NCBI RefSeq assembly: GCF_021290965.1
Contig: NZ_JAJOYT010000019.1
Coordinates: 1 to 57,488 of the forward strand
DNA from: Rheinheimera faecalis
GTDB lineage: Bacteria > Pseudomonadota > Gammaproteobacteria > Enterobacterales > Alteromonadaceae
Length of the DNA stretch: 57,488 bases
Direction: 5' to 3'
In this document: one piece after another, positions 9,094 through 17,056 of the stretch
How positions within the stretch are numbered: the first letter of the stretch is position 1
Layout: each line of letters starts with the position of its first letter
Position numbers and translations under genes: made by a program
The notes under the pieces: model-generated
Seen by the model: only the letters and a program-made list of their open reading frames with translations
Database searches by the model: none
Told to the model about the DNA's origin: nothing

Positions 9094-9641
9094 AAAATAT
9101 GCAAAAAGCTGCCTTTCTGGACAGAGATGGTGTGATTAATGTCGATCATGGTTATGTCAGCAACCCCGACCAATTCGAGTTTATTGAAGGTGTATTTGAT
9201 GCTTGCCGCCATTTACAGCAGCAGGGTTATTTACTGATAGTAGTAACCAACCAATCCGGCATAGGCCGCGGTTATTATAACGAGCAGCAGTTCTATGCGT
9301 TAACCGACTGGATGAAAGCTCAGTTTGAGTCGCATGGTGTTACTCTGACGGATGTATTTTTTTGCCCTCATCATCCGGTCAATGCCACCCCACCTTATCA
9401 AATCGACTGCGAGTGCCGTAAACCAGCCCCGGGCATGTTATTGCAGGCTATAGAAAAATATCAGATTGACCCAGGCCAAAGCCTGATGTTGGGTGATAAA
9501 AAAGCCGATATGCAGGCAGCAAATGCTGCTGGCGTTGGCCGCAAAGTACTGGTGTTATCAGGCCAGACCCTGACAGCAGAAGATCAGGCCAGCGCTGATG
9601 AAGTCTGGCCGTCGATTAAAGCAGCATTAGAGCTGGTTTAA
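9090..9641 (+). CDS. gmhB: D-glycero-beta-D-manno-heptose 1,7-bisphosphate 7-phosphatase
   Basis: GmhB removes the 7-phosphate of heptose bisphosphate, the step between the two HldE activities. The 183-residue protein is a HAD phosphatase: AFLDRDGVINVDHGYV holds the catalytic DxD, VVTNQSGIGRG is motif II, a four-residue Cys/His zinc cluster is visible around FCPHH and CECRKPAPG, and LMLGDKKADMQAA is the C-terminal acidic motif. ATG codons at 9090 and 9099 are both usable starts. Its last codons and stop overlap those of the convergent peroxiredoxin gene inside a perfect palindrome. Confidence 0.94.
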   Translation: MKNMQKAAFLDRDGVINVDHGYVSNPDQFEFIEGVFDACRHLQQQGYLLIVVTNQSGIGRGYYNEQQFYALTDWMKAQFESHGVTLTDVFFCPHHPVNATPPYQIDCECRKPAPGMLLQAIEKYQIDPGQSLMLGDKKADMQAANAAGVGRKVLVLSGQTLTAEDQASADEVWPSIKAALELV

Positions 9642-9652
9642 ACCAGCTCTAA
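9627..9652. terminator. 26-bp perfect palindrome spanning two convergent stop codons
   Basis: The half-site TTAGAGCTGGTTT is followed at once by its exact reverse complement. Both genes are read through it in equivalent frames, so gmhB and the peroxiredoxin both end in Leu-Glu-Leu-Val-stop. It could form the stem of a bidirectional terminator or pause site, but no T-run follows on either strand, so the terminator label is tentative. Confidence 0.5.
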
Positions 9653-10111
9653 CATCACTTCAGCTTTACTGACTTCAAACTGTTTAGGTTCGTCCACATT
9701 CAGCGCTGTCACTACAGCATTGTCGACCACCATAGCGTAGCGTTTGGAGCGCACACCACCAAAATCACCGGTATCTGCATCCAGGCCAATAGCTTTGGCG
9801 AACTTGCCAGCACCGTCCGCTAAAAATACGATGTCAGTGGCGTTATGAGCTTTGCCCCAGGCGTCCATCACATAAGCGTCATTGACTGAAGTACAGATTA
9901 TGCGGTCTACACCTTTATCAAAAAACTGTTGGGCCAGTTCAATAAAACCAGGTAAATGAGCTGCGCTGCAGGTTGGAGTAAAAGCACCAGGCACTGCAAA
10001 TAACACCACTTTTTCGCCTTTAAAGACTTCAGCCGTTGTCAGGTTCACTGGGCCATTGTCGGTTAAACGCGCAAAGGTCACTTCGGGTAAGGTATCGCCA
10101 ATTTTGATCAT
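9638..10111 (-). CDS. Peroxiredoxin of the Prx5/AhpE-like group
   Basis: The 157 residues form a thioredoxin-fold peroxidase. The peroxidatic cysteine is Cys48 in VPGAFTPTCSAAHLPGF, the Prx5-type active site, and a second cysteine lies in IICTSVND near 74. Such enzymes reduce hydrogen peroxide and alkyl hydroperoxides using glutaredoxin/glutathione or thioredoxin. A glutathione reductase gene is nine kilobases away, but no direct link is implied. The gene is convergent with gmhB, overlapping by four bases at the stops. Confidence 0.9.
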   Translation of the reverse strand: MIKIGDTLPEVTFARLTDNGPVNLTTAEVFKGEKVVLFAVPGAFTPTCSAAHLPGFIELAQQFFDKGVDRIICTSVNDAYVMDAWGKAHNATDIVFLADGAGKFAKAIGLDADTGDFGGVRSKRYAMVVDNAVVTALNVDEPKQFEVSKAEVMLELV

Positions 10112-10142
10112 AAATTTATCCCTTTTAATCCAGCTAATTCAG

Positions 10143-10901
10143 TTATTCGAGAGCTGCTTTGACATAGACATCAAATCTGTTCGCTTTGCCAGTAATTTGC
10201 ATACTGGGTTTTTGCCCTGCTAAAAACTCTGCATAACCAGGTCGCTTTACTACCACCCTTTTGCTGGCCAATTGCCAGGCCAGCGGAAATAACGCATCAG
10301 CATCCTCATCCGTCCCTACCACCTGATGAAAAGCCTGCATTTCTTTTTTCACCAAAGCCGACTTCTCACGAGCCGGAAACATTGGGTCTAAATACACTAC
10401 ATCCGGCGATGGCAGTTGTGTTAACGCCTGCTGTGATGGTGCGAACACCAATTGCATACGTTCAGGCAGCCAATGTGCTAATTCTGGATCAAGTGAGGCC
10501 CGACGTAAACCATCAGCAAGTAATGCCGCGACTGCTGGCTGACGTTCAACTAAAGTCACTTTGGCACCAAGGCTTGCCAGCACTAAGGCATCACGGCCTA
10601 AACCTGCAGTCGCATCCACTACTGTTAAACCCGGTTTTTTCGTTAAGCCCACAGCTTTGGCGATAGCTTCACTTTTACCACCTCCAAATTTACGTCTGTA
10701 GGTGGCAGCGCCGCTGGCGAAGTCGACCAGTATATCGCCTTGTTTATTTAACTCTGTGTTGCGCAACACCAAGGCATCGCCTGTCCAGCATAAATACCAA
10801 CCTTCAGGAGAATCTGTAGCCGATAGGCCATAGTGCTGTTGCAAGCTAACTGCAAGATCGGGCGGGAAATCAGGAGAAACAAAAAAACAGGTGCCTGGCA
10901 T
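10143..10901 (-). CDS. rsmJ: 16S rRNA (guanine-1516-N2)-methyltransferase
   Basis: RsmJ (YhiQ) methylates G1516 of 16S rRNA. The 252-residue protein has the SAM-binding stretch VVDATAGLGRDALVLASLGA and VTLVERQP, then the catalytic-type VVYLDPMFPAREKSALVKKEM. These are diagnostic of this family rather than generic methyltransferases. It is followed in the same direction by the peroxiredoxin, 31 bases on. The rsmJ region is a known attachment site for some CRISPR-associated Tn7-like elements, but no insertion is present beside this copy. Confidence 0.94.
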   Translation of the reverse strand: MPGTCFFVSPDFPPDLAVSLQQHYGLSATDSPEGWYLCWTGDALVLRNTELNKQGDILVDFASGAATYRRKFGGGKSEAIAKAVGLTKKPGLTVVDATAGLGRDALVLASLGAKVTLVERQPAVAALLADGLRRASLDPELAHWLPERMQLVFAPSQQALTQLPSPDVVYLDPMFPAREKSALVKKEMQAFHQVVGTDEDADALFPLAWQLASKRVVVKRPGYAEFLAGQKPSMQITGKANRFDVYVKAALE

Positions 10902-10907
10902 AAGCTC

Positions 10908-10965
10908 TTAATTCGGGTCAGTTTCAATTAAATTCAGAATTTAATTTTACTCTGACCCGAATTAA
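10908..10965. repeat. Nested perfect inverted repeats, REP-like, between rsmJ and the ABC/M1 gene
   Basis: Outer arms of 14 bases (TTAATTCGGGTCAG at 10908-10921 and its complement at 10952-10965) enclose inner arms of 10 bases (AATTAAATTC at 10926-10935, complement at 10937-10946). The whole could fold into a long cruciform or RNA hairpin. It lies after the ABC/M1 stop and before rsmJ, so it may also end that transcript. The GGGTCAG core recurs in two other intergenic hairpins in the window. Confidence 0.7.
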
Positions 10966-10979
10966 AGATCTGCTCTATT

Positions 10980-13900
10980 TTACAACTTGCGGATGTTATC
11001 TGCGCCGTCGCGGTCAATCAGACGGACAAATGGATCCACACCTACATAAAGTGGCTTCTGATCCAGCACCAGCTCAATGCTGTTTTCACCTGTCGTCAGT
11101 TGATGCTTCTTCAGATAAATCACGCCACTTTCGCCACTGGTTTGGTCCGGGTCGACACTAAATACACCAATATCGATTTGCTCAGCCAAAGCTTGGGTGG
11201 TTTCAGTGCCTTTTTCATCAGCCACTAACTTGTCGGCATGCAGAATCACATTCAGCTGGAACTTACCATCGGCCAGTTCAGTTACTTTGGCATCCTTCAC
11301 CCTTAAATCGTACAAGGTGATGTTATTAAACAAATCGTCAATAAAGGCCTTTTCTTCTGCTGCGGTGTTCTGGCTTAAATAACTGACCAGATCCAAAGTG
11401 GTGGGGAAAGGGTCATTTCGGTAACGATAGCGTTCGTTAAAGGCTTTTAAATTGGCATTTAAGCGCTCTTCACCTAAACGGTCTTTAATTGCCATCATCA
11501 CCACAGAACCTTTTTGGTAATGGATGTAACCCTGACCTTCTGAACGCAGTAAAGGCTGTTCGCCTAAGCGTTCGCCAGAACGACCTTGCAGGTATCGGTC
11601 TAACTCGTACTTCAGGAATTTACGGATTTTGTCAGCACCGTATTTTTTCTCCATCACCATCAAAGCTGAATACTGTGACAAACTTTCCGAAATGACCGCA
11701 CTGCCCTGCACATTAGCTGCACCCACCTGATGACCCCACCATTGGTGTGCTACTTCATGAGCTGTTACGTAATACACAGGATCGATATTTTCCGGATCAC
11801 GCAGGTCGGTAATAAAGCCAATTTGTTCAGAATAAGGCACTGTATTAGCGAAACTCTGGGCAAAACTGCGATAGCCAGGGAACTCGATAATACGCAGCTG
11901 TTTATGCTGGTAAGGACCAAATGCAGCAGTGAAGTAGTCAATGGAGTCTTTCACCGATTCCACCATACGCTCGACGTTCCACGGATGGCCTTTATGGTAA
12001 TAGACTTCAATAGCCACACCATGGTGCTGTGCTTTTTGCACTTCGTAACGGCCTGAGCTGATGGAATAGAAATTTACCATAGGCTGGTCCATTTTGTAGC
12101 TGAAGTAATTACGGCCGTCCTGCTGCCATTGTTTTTGCAGATAACCAGGCGTTAAAGCCACCTGATCGGCTTCAGTGGATATAGTGGCTTCAAACTGAAT
12201 AAAATCACCATCAGGACCAAAGAAGTTTTGCGTATAAAACTTCGAGTCTTCCAGCTTATTGGCGCGCTCGTTTGGTTCTAAATCACGTTTTAAGCGCTCG
12301 TGTCTGTCCTGTAGCTCGTAACGCTCCTGATAACCAAAACCCGGCAACAACTCCCAGTTATTGATAAAGGTACCGTTTTCAACCACTGACGAGTCAAAAC
12401 CTGTTTCACGCAGCCCTTTGGATTCGCGGGTCAGTTCTATTACACCTTCCACAGTAGAACCAGGAGCGACCGGAGAGCTGAAGGTTAACCATGAAGTACG
12501 GAATTTAGCGTCCCGCTCACCCAGGCTTGCACCATCAATAGTCACTGTCATTTGCTCTGTATTCTCAGGCCAGTTCACCAGTAGTTTTTCAACAGGCAAC
12601 TGCGATTTGTTTTGCCACTGAATTTGCATACGGGCAACTACTTTCTGCTGTGAAGGGAACAGGTCAATCTGCGCATTCACAGCAGTGGTTACTAACAGAG
12701 GCATAGCGGCGTACTGAATATATTCTTTCTCATACTCAGCCTGTAAATCTGTGGTTTCTTCAGTGGTTATATAGTTATTCAGTACTATGGTTTGCTGATA
12801 GATAAAAGCACCGGTTCCAACAGCAACCAGAGCAGACACAGCAACTACGGCTTTGCCGGTGTTACCTAAGTGATAACCCAGTTTACTCCAGCGTACTTTC
12901 AGGCTTTGCAACGGACCTCTGTGATACAAACCATACCCCAGCACAAATAATACTGTGCTGATAGCGCCCCAATACAACATATACACCGAGTGAGTGCTTA
13001 AGCTGTTCGCATACTGATTTAAATCAGAAAAACCTATAGAAGGTGAATTACTAAAGTTATATAAGCTATGGCCTAAACCCCAGGACGCCATCACTAAAGT
13101 ACTTAAGAAGTAACCGACAAATAGCCCCATACCCACAAATTTATTCGGGCTTAACACCTGCAGGAAAAACGCCAATACAGCACTCATCATAAAAGGCAAC
13201 AGGAAGAAAAAGCCTAAGCGGATCATGTATTGCACCAGCTCAAAGTCTTCAATCCCCTTGATCAACTGGTAACCCATAGTGGTTAAAATACCAAGCACAA
13301 TCAAAGTAGCCATCACCAGCGCCATGGCCAGTAACTTGGTTGTCCAGAAGGTTAAGTTTGGTACAGGCATAGTATCGATAATATCGCCCATACCTGAATT
13401 GCGTTCACGCCATACCACTTCAGCGCTGTAATACACAATGACAATAATCATCAGCAAGCTAACTGAGCCGATAATATGCCCCACCATAGTCTGAGTCAGA
13501 GGCCAGTTCGAAGTGCCGTACCAGCCAAAGTCAGCAAAAAGCGGACCTATCAGCTGAGCGACTGTAATTAAACCCAAAATAATAAAAGGTGCAGTCAACA
13601 ACACTTGCTTCACTTCAAACTTCAACCGAACCCAAAAAGCAGGCAAAAGCGCAGTGGAAGATGCTTTTTTCTGCAAAGTGGCCAGCGACAGTTCTGGTTG
13701 TTGCAGTTCAGTTTTCTTGGATTTTTTACTGTCTTTACGATCCAGCGAAGGCAATTTAAATAAACCGGAAAACGCTAGCAAGACGATAGCAACACCTAAC
13801 CATAACAAGCGGTTTTGCAATAACACGCCTTCAAAACCAATCAGCAGAGTGTTTTTTTCCTGAATAGTCCAGTAGCGGGTGACATCAAAAAAGGTGCGTA

Positions 13901-14534
13901 AACCAAAAGGATCTAACAAGGCCGCCCAAACCCGGTATTCAGGTAAACGCGCTACAGAACCTGAGACTATATAAAGTACCAGCAGCACCACAGCAATCAG
14001 ATACAAAGCCATCATGGAGCGAAAACGTGCAGCGATAGCGTAAAACAGAGCCGAGATGATAAAGAAGCTCGGAACTGACAATACCAGATAGTTATAGACA
14101 TAAGCCCAGAGGTCGGTGGGACCAAAACGGCTGGCATCAACCCATGGCATAAAACTCGCCAACAACATACCCAAAGGTACAGCGATATAGACCAATAACA
14201 CCACCAGATAACTGCCAAAAAAGCGGCCAAACTGGTAAGCAAAAGGGGATAACGGCTTGCTGTAAATCAGCTCTTCCATCTGATGCTGCTGATTACGTAC
14301 CGCACTGCTGCCGACAAAGTTCACTACCAGAAACATCGCAAATAAGCTTAAGGTGATCAGAGTTTGACCTATGGCATAAGGGCCATTTTTAAACACTTCT
14401 CCACCACCGCCAATGGTGACATTGTCAGAGGCAACAGATAAAAAGCTGATTAAAAACAGTAACAAACTGACAACATAAAAGGACGGCTGACGCAAATAAT
14501 AGCTCAGCTCAAAGCGGGTCATTAAACCAAACAT
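10980..14534 (-). CDS. ABC-2 permease fused to M1-family zinc aminopeptidase domain
   Basis: This 1184-residue protein combines membrane and peptidase parts. Residues 1 to about 265 form the first ABC-2 membrane block with six predicted segments. A charged linker (KKSKKTELQ) follows, then a second membrane block from about 305 to 600. From roughly 620 to the end is an M1 peptidase domain with the zinc motif HEVAHQWWGHQ near 922, SESLSQY as the downstream glutamate region, and YEKGS-like HYQKGSVVMM. The usual M1 GAMEN exopeptidase motif is not recognisable; a FANTVPYSEQIGF stretch stands there. The active domain is probably periplasmic. The ATPase gene lies immediately upstream. Substrate is unknown; related fused permeases are annotated only by domain. 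Confidence 0.9.
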   Translation of the reverse strand: MFGLMTRFELSYYLRQPSFYVVSLLLFLISFLSVASDNVTIGGGGEVFKNGPYAIGQTLITLSLFAMFLVVNFVGSSAVRNQQHQMEELIYSKPLSPFAYQFGRFFGSYLVVLLVYIAVPLGMLLASFMPWVDASRFGPTDLWAYVYNYLVLSVPSFFIISALFYAIAARFRSMMALYLIAVVLLVLYIVSGSVARLPEYRVWAALLDPFGLRTFFDVTRYWTIQEKNTLLIGFEGVLLQNRLLWLGVAIVLLAFSGLFKLPSLDRKDSKKSKKTELQQPELSLATLQKKASSTALLPAFWVRLKFEVKQVLLTAPFIILGLITVAQLIGPLFADFGWYGTSNWPLTQTMVGHIIGSVSLLMIIVIVYYSAEVVWRERNSGMGDIIDTMPVPNLTFWTTKLLAMALVMATLIVLGILTTMGYQLIKGIEDFELVQYMIRLGFFFLLPFMMSAVLAFFLQVLSPNKFVGMGLFVGYFLSTLVMASWGLGHSLYNFSNSPSIGFSDLNQYANSLSTHSVYMLYWGAISTVLFVLGYGLYHRGPLQSLKVRWSKLGYHLGNTGKAVVAVSALVAVGTGAFIYQQTIVLNNYITTEETTDLQAEYEKEYIQYAAMPLLVTTAVNAQIDLFPSQQKVVARMQIQWQNKSQLPVEKLLVNWPENTEQMTVTIDGASLGERDAKFRTSWLTFSSPVAPGSTVEGVIELTRESKGLRETGFDSSVVENGTFINNWELLPGFGYQERYELQDRHERLKRDLEPNERANKLEDSKFYTQNFFGPDGDFIQFEATISTEADQVALTPGYLQKQWQQDGRNYFSYKMDQPMVNFYSISSGRYEVQKAQHHGVAIEVYYHKGHPWNVERMVESVKDSIDYFTAAFGPYQHKQLRIIEFPGYRSFAQSFANTVPYSEQIGFITDLRDPENIDPVYYVTAHEVAHQWWGHQVGAANVQGSAVISESLSQYSALMVMEKKYGADKIRKFLKYELDRYLQGRSGERLGEQPLLRSEGQGYIHYQKGSVVMMAIKDRLGEERLNANLKAFNERYRYRNDPFPTTLDLVSYLSQNTAAEEKAFIDDLFNNITLYDLRVKDAKVTELADGKFQLNVILHADKLVADEKGTETTQALAEQIDIGVFSVDPDQTSGESGVIYLKKHQLTTGENSIELVLDQKPLYVGVDPFVRLIDRDGADNIRKL

Positions 14535-14542
14535 AACCCCTC

Positions 14543-15427
14543 CTATGCTGCAGCTTGAGCTGAGCGATGATTCGATAAACAGGAGAAGTACACATCTTCA
14601 AGGCCAGCGGCTGTTGCTACAAAACCTTCAGGTGCTTGATCTGCAAATACATTCAGCACAGTGCGACCTGCAAACAGGCGTTTGGAGATCACAGGCAAGA
14701 CTTTTTCCAGTTCAGCCGCTTCCTGTTGTGACACAGTTTTAGTCCAGATTTGACCACCGACCTGCTGAATCAAATCCAGTGGATTACCCTGTAATAAAAT
14801 CTGGCCACCCGCCAATACCGCCATAGCAGGGCACAGCTCAGCTACGTCATCGACTATGTGAGTGGATAAAATAATGACTTTTTCTTCACCCAGACTAACC
14901 AGCAAGTTATGAAATCTGTTGCGCTCTTCCGGATCCAAACCTGCAGTGGGTTCGTCGACAATCAATAAATCCGGGTTACCCAACAGAGCCTGAGCTATAC
15001 CAAAACGCTGGCGCATACCGCCGGAGAAACCACTAACGGCTTTATCTTTATGCTGAAATAAGTTGGTATGGGCCAATAAACCTTCGACCAGTTCTTTACG
15101 CTCTTTTTTCTGCGTAAAGCCTTTAAGTACAGCCAGATGATCCAATAAATCAAAAGCACTGATACGTGGATAAACACTGAAATCCTGTGGCAGATAACCT
15201 AGCGTTTTACGTAATGCCTGTGGGTCTTTTAGTACATCAATGCCATTAAACACAATGCTGCCACTGTCAGGCTGCTGTAAGGTAGCGATAGTGCGCATTA
15301 ACGAAGATTTACCAGCACCATTAGGACCTAACAGGCCAAACATACCTTTGCTGATGGATAAATTGACGTTATTCAGCGCTTTGACGCCATTGTCGTAAGT
15401 TTTGGTCAGACCTTTAATTTCCAGCAT
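14543..15427 (-). CDS. ABC transporter ATP-binding protein partnering the permease/M1 protein
   Basis: A 294-residue ABC ATPase with Walker A GLLGPNGAGKSS near 35-43, the Q-loop LGYLPQDFSVYP, signature FSGGMRQR, Walker B LLIVDEPTAGLD and switch histidine in STHIVDD. The C-terminal 80 residues are an accessory domain typical of ABC-2 type exporters. It begins after AAGGAG and ends eight bases before the permease/M1 gene, so the two form one transporter. A 17-bp dyad lies about 50 bases upstream of its start. Confidence 0.93.
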   Translation of the reverse strand: MLEIKGLTKTYDNGVKALNNVNLSISKGMFGLLGPNGAGKSSLMRTIATLQQPDSGSIVFNGIDVLKDPQALRKTLGYLPQDFSVYPRISAFDLLDHLAVLKGFTQKKERKELVEGLLAHTNLFQHKDKAVSGFSGGMRQRFGIAQALLGNPDLLIVDEPTAGLDPEERNRFHNLLVSLGEEKVIILSTHIVDDVAELCPAMAVLAGGQILLQGNPLDLIQQVGGQIWTKTVSQQEAAELEKVLPVISKRLFAGRTVLNVFADQAPEGFVATAAGLEDVYFSCLSNHRSAQAAA

Positions 15428-15476
15428 AGGGATCTCCTTGTTATGGTGTCTTGCATCAAACTACCATGGAGCATGC

Positions 15477-15493
15477 TGATTAGTAACTAATCA
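15477..15493. promoter_or_regulatory. 17-bp operator-like dyad upstream of the ABC operon
   Basis: TGATTAG and CTAATCA form perfect 7-base arms around TAA. The site is 50 bases upstream of the ATPase ATG, where a repressor could cover the promoter. No cognate regulator gene is adjacent, so the factor is unknown. Confidence 0.4.
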
Positions 15494-15534
15494 ATGAGTT
15501 ACAGGTGAAGTGAAGTTGTAACAAGTTATTAAAG

Positions 15535-15556
15535 GGTCAGAGCTCTGGCTCTGACC
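15535..15556. terminator. GGTCAGAGC hairpin after the Tag-like gene
   Basis: GGTCAGAGC and GCTCTGACC form a perfect 9-bp stem with a TCTG loop just downstream of the glycosylase stop. It may terminate that transcript, although the following T-run is weak (CTTTAATAA). It shares the GGTCAG core with the repeats at 10908 and 23856. Confidence 0.5.
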
Positions 15557-15563
15557 GCTAAGC

Positions 15564-16265
15564 CTAGGTCCGAAGACCGACGTAGTTATCACCACAACTA
15601 AAAGCGACCACTTTGCTGATTTCCTGCAAGCTTAAACCTGATTCCTGTTGCCACAAATTAAATTGCTGCTGAATGGCTTTTTGGTTTTTCTGACTGGTTA
15701 AGCCACCTTCAACTACACCAAAGTTACGCAGATAAGCCTCTAAATCCTGACTGATAATAAAGGTATCTTTACCCAGGACACGTAAGGCATAAGCCCCTGT
15801 ATTGCCTCCCAAGCGAGCCCCATGCTTCTTTAGATAACCCCACAAGCCAATAATATCTTCACCAGGCCACTGGGCTAAAAAGGCACCAAAACTGCCATAT
15901 TTGTCAGCTACTTGCTGGATCATTAAAGCGTTGTCGCGTATTGCAAAGACTTTAGTCGCGTTGCGGATAATACGGGGATCTGTGGCTTTGGCGGCCAGCA
16001 TTTCATCACTCATCAGCAGCATTTTTTCCGGTTCAAAACCAAAAAAAATCTCTTCAAAACCCGGCCACTTTTTCTCCACCACAGACCAGACAAAACCAGA
16101 CTGGAAGATTTTTTTACTGAATTCGCTTAAACATTCAGCATCTGTCAGTTGCTGTAACTGCGCTGCAGTGCGGGGTTTATTTAACAATGACTCTAATGCC
16201 GCTTTGCCACCTTTACGTTCGGCAGCTCTTTGATAAATAATGGAAAACTTTTCCGGATAAGACAT
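15564..16265 (-). CDS. DNA-3-methyladenine glycosylase I-like protein
   Basis: The 233 residues resemble the Tag branch of helix-hairpin-helix DNA glycosylases, which excise 3-methyladenine. Supporting stretches are ECLSEFSKKIFQSGFVWSVVEKKWPGFEEIFFGF, RIIRNATKVFAIRDNA and the later GLWGYLKKHGARLGGNTGAYALR. The N-terminal cysteine and histidine that help bind zinc in E. coli Tag are not seen, so it is a divergent member and substrate is uncertain. It stands alone, with a hairpin at its 3' end and a small secreted-protein gene upstream. Confidence 0.75.
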   Translation of the reverse strand: MSYPEKFSIIYQRAAERKGGKAALESLLNKPRTAAQLQQLTDAECLSEFSKKIFQSGFVWSVVEKKWPGFEEIFFGFEPEKMLLMSDEMLAAKATDPRIIRNATKVFAIRDNALMIQQVADKYGSFGAFLAQWPGEDIIGLWGYLKKHGARLGGNTGAYALRVLGKDTFIISQDLEAYLRNFGVVEGGLTSQKNQKAIQQQFNLWQQESGLSLQEISKVVAFSCGDNYVGLRT

Positions 16266-16281
16266 AAAATCTATTGCCCTG

Positions 16282-16731
16282 TTAAAAATTATTAGCGCCG
16301 CTGAGTCTGCAGCGTCCGTCTGACCACTCTAGTCGGGCCTCTGGCACTACAGCGCAGTTGGACATAAGGCCACTTTGTGCTTGCATTTGTTGCTGTAGTT
16401 GTTTGTAGGTAAATGCGTGCTGTTTCAACAGCTTTTCATCCGTTTCACTGATGGAATACGCCAGATAAGATTCTGGTCCTCCACAGGCTTTTTGCCCCAA
16501 CGCCAGCAAGCGGCATTGTTTTGCGGTATCAGCTTTTGCCTCACCCACCAGTTTGATGATTTTAGCTTTTTCCTGCTGTAATAATTGCCGCCACTGCATC
16601 GCAGTGGTTGGTGCAGCCGCCGGAGCAACAAGCTCTGATTTCTGCGGCAGAACCGGAGTAACAGGCTCAGCACAAGCCGAAGCAGTGCCAAGAAGTAAAG
16701 CTGTGATCAGAATTAATCTGTTGCTGTTCAT
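16282..16731 (-). CDS. Small secreted protein of unknown function
   Basis: I do not recognise this protein. It begins with a signal peptide (LILITALLLGTASACA, with a cysteine near the cleavage site that could also make it a lipoprotein). The mature part is glutamine-rich and contains five or so cysteines, including AKQCRLLALGQKACGGPESYLAYS, so disulfides are likely. The start is taken as the third of three consecutive start codons (GTG-ATG-ATG) because AGGAG lies five bases before it, giving 149 residues. It sits between a small membrane protein gene and the Tag-like gene, same strand, with short gaps. Confidence 0.75.
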   Translation of the reverse strand: MNSNRLILITALLLGTASACAEPVTPVLPQKSELVAPAAAPTTAMQWRQLLQQEKAKIIKLVGEAKADTAKQCRLLALGQKACGGPESYLAYSISETDEKLLKQHAFTYKQLQQQMQAQSGLMSNCAVVPEARLEWSDGRCRLSGANNF

Positions 16732-16754
16732 CATCACTCCTTTGCTATGGCAAG

Positions 16755-16982
16755 TTAATCTGCGTCAACACCTTTCAACTTGTTCAGGGGCTCCATCAAA
16801 TCAGGCAAAGTTTTCAGGCATTGCAATAAAGCATACAAAAACACACCGTGATGAGCACCCAATTCAAAGCTTCGGATACTCTGCCAGATTTCATTGCCGG
16901 CAGCTATCAGCATAGCCGCTGCCACCAGCATATTAACCCAGGGATTGGCTGTGGCATTTTTTAAAAACTGTCTGATATTCAT
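16755..16982 (-). CDS. Small membrane protein of unknown function
   Basis: This 75-residue protein has one clear hydrophobic segment (VNMLVAAAMLIAAGNEIW, about 16-33) and a second weaker one (GVFLYALLQCLKTL). It is preceded by CGGAG seven bases before the ATG. It is not a family I recognise. It lies 17 bases upstream of the small secreted protein and may be cotranscribed with it. Confidence 0.65.
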   Translation of the reverse strand: MNIRQFLKNATANPWVNMLVAAAMLIAAGNEIWQSIRSFELGAHHGVFLYALLQCLKTLPDLMEPLNKLKGVDAD

Positions 16983-17056
16983 AAAGTTACTCCGTGCTAG
17001 TTAAAGACAGAGTAACTTTAGTCTTTTTACCTAAAACAACAACTTCAAAAGCAGAA

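Noticed and set aside
10143-10980. rsmJ flank examined for a CRISPR-associated Tn7-like insertion, since rsmJ is a known attachment site
   Set aside because: The flanks hold only the peroxiredoxin gene and a REP-like hairpin; no TnsB sites, Cas genes or CRISPR repeats are seen.
16983-17050. AGTTACTC/GAGTAACT and AAAGAC/GTCTTT repeats between prlC and a small membrane gene as a terminator
   Set aside because: The two alternative stems are short, overlap each other and lack a convincing T-run.
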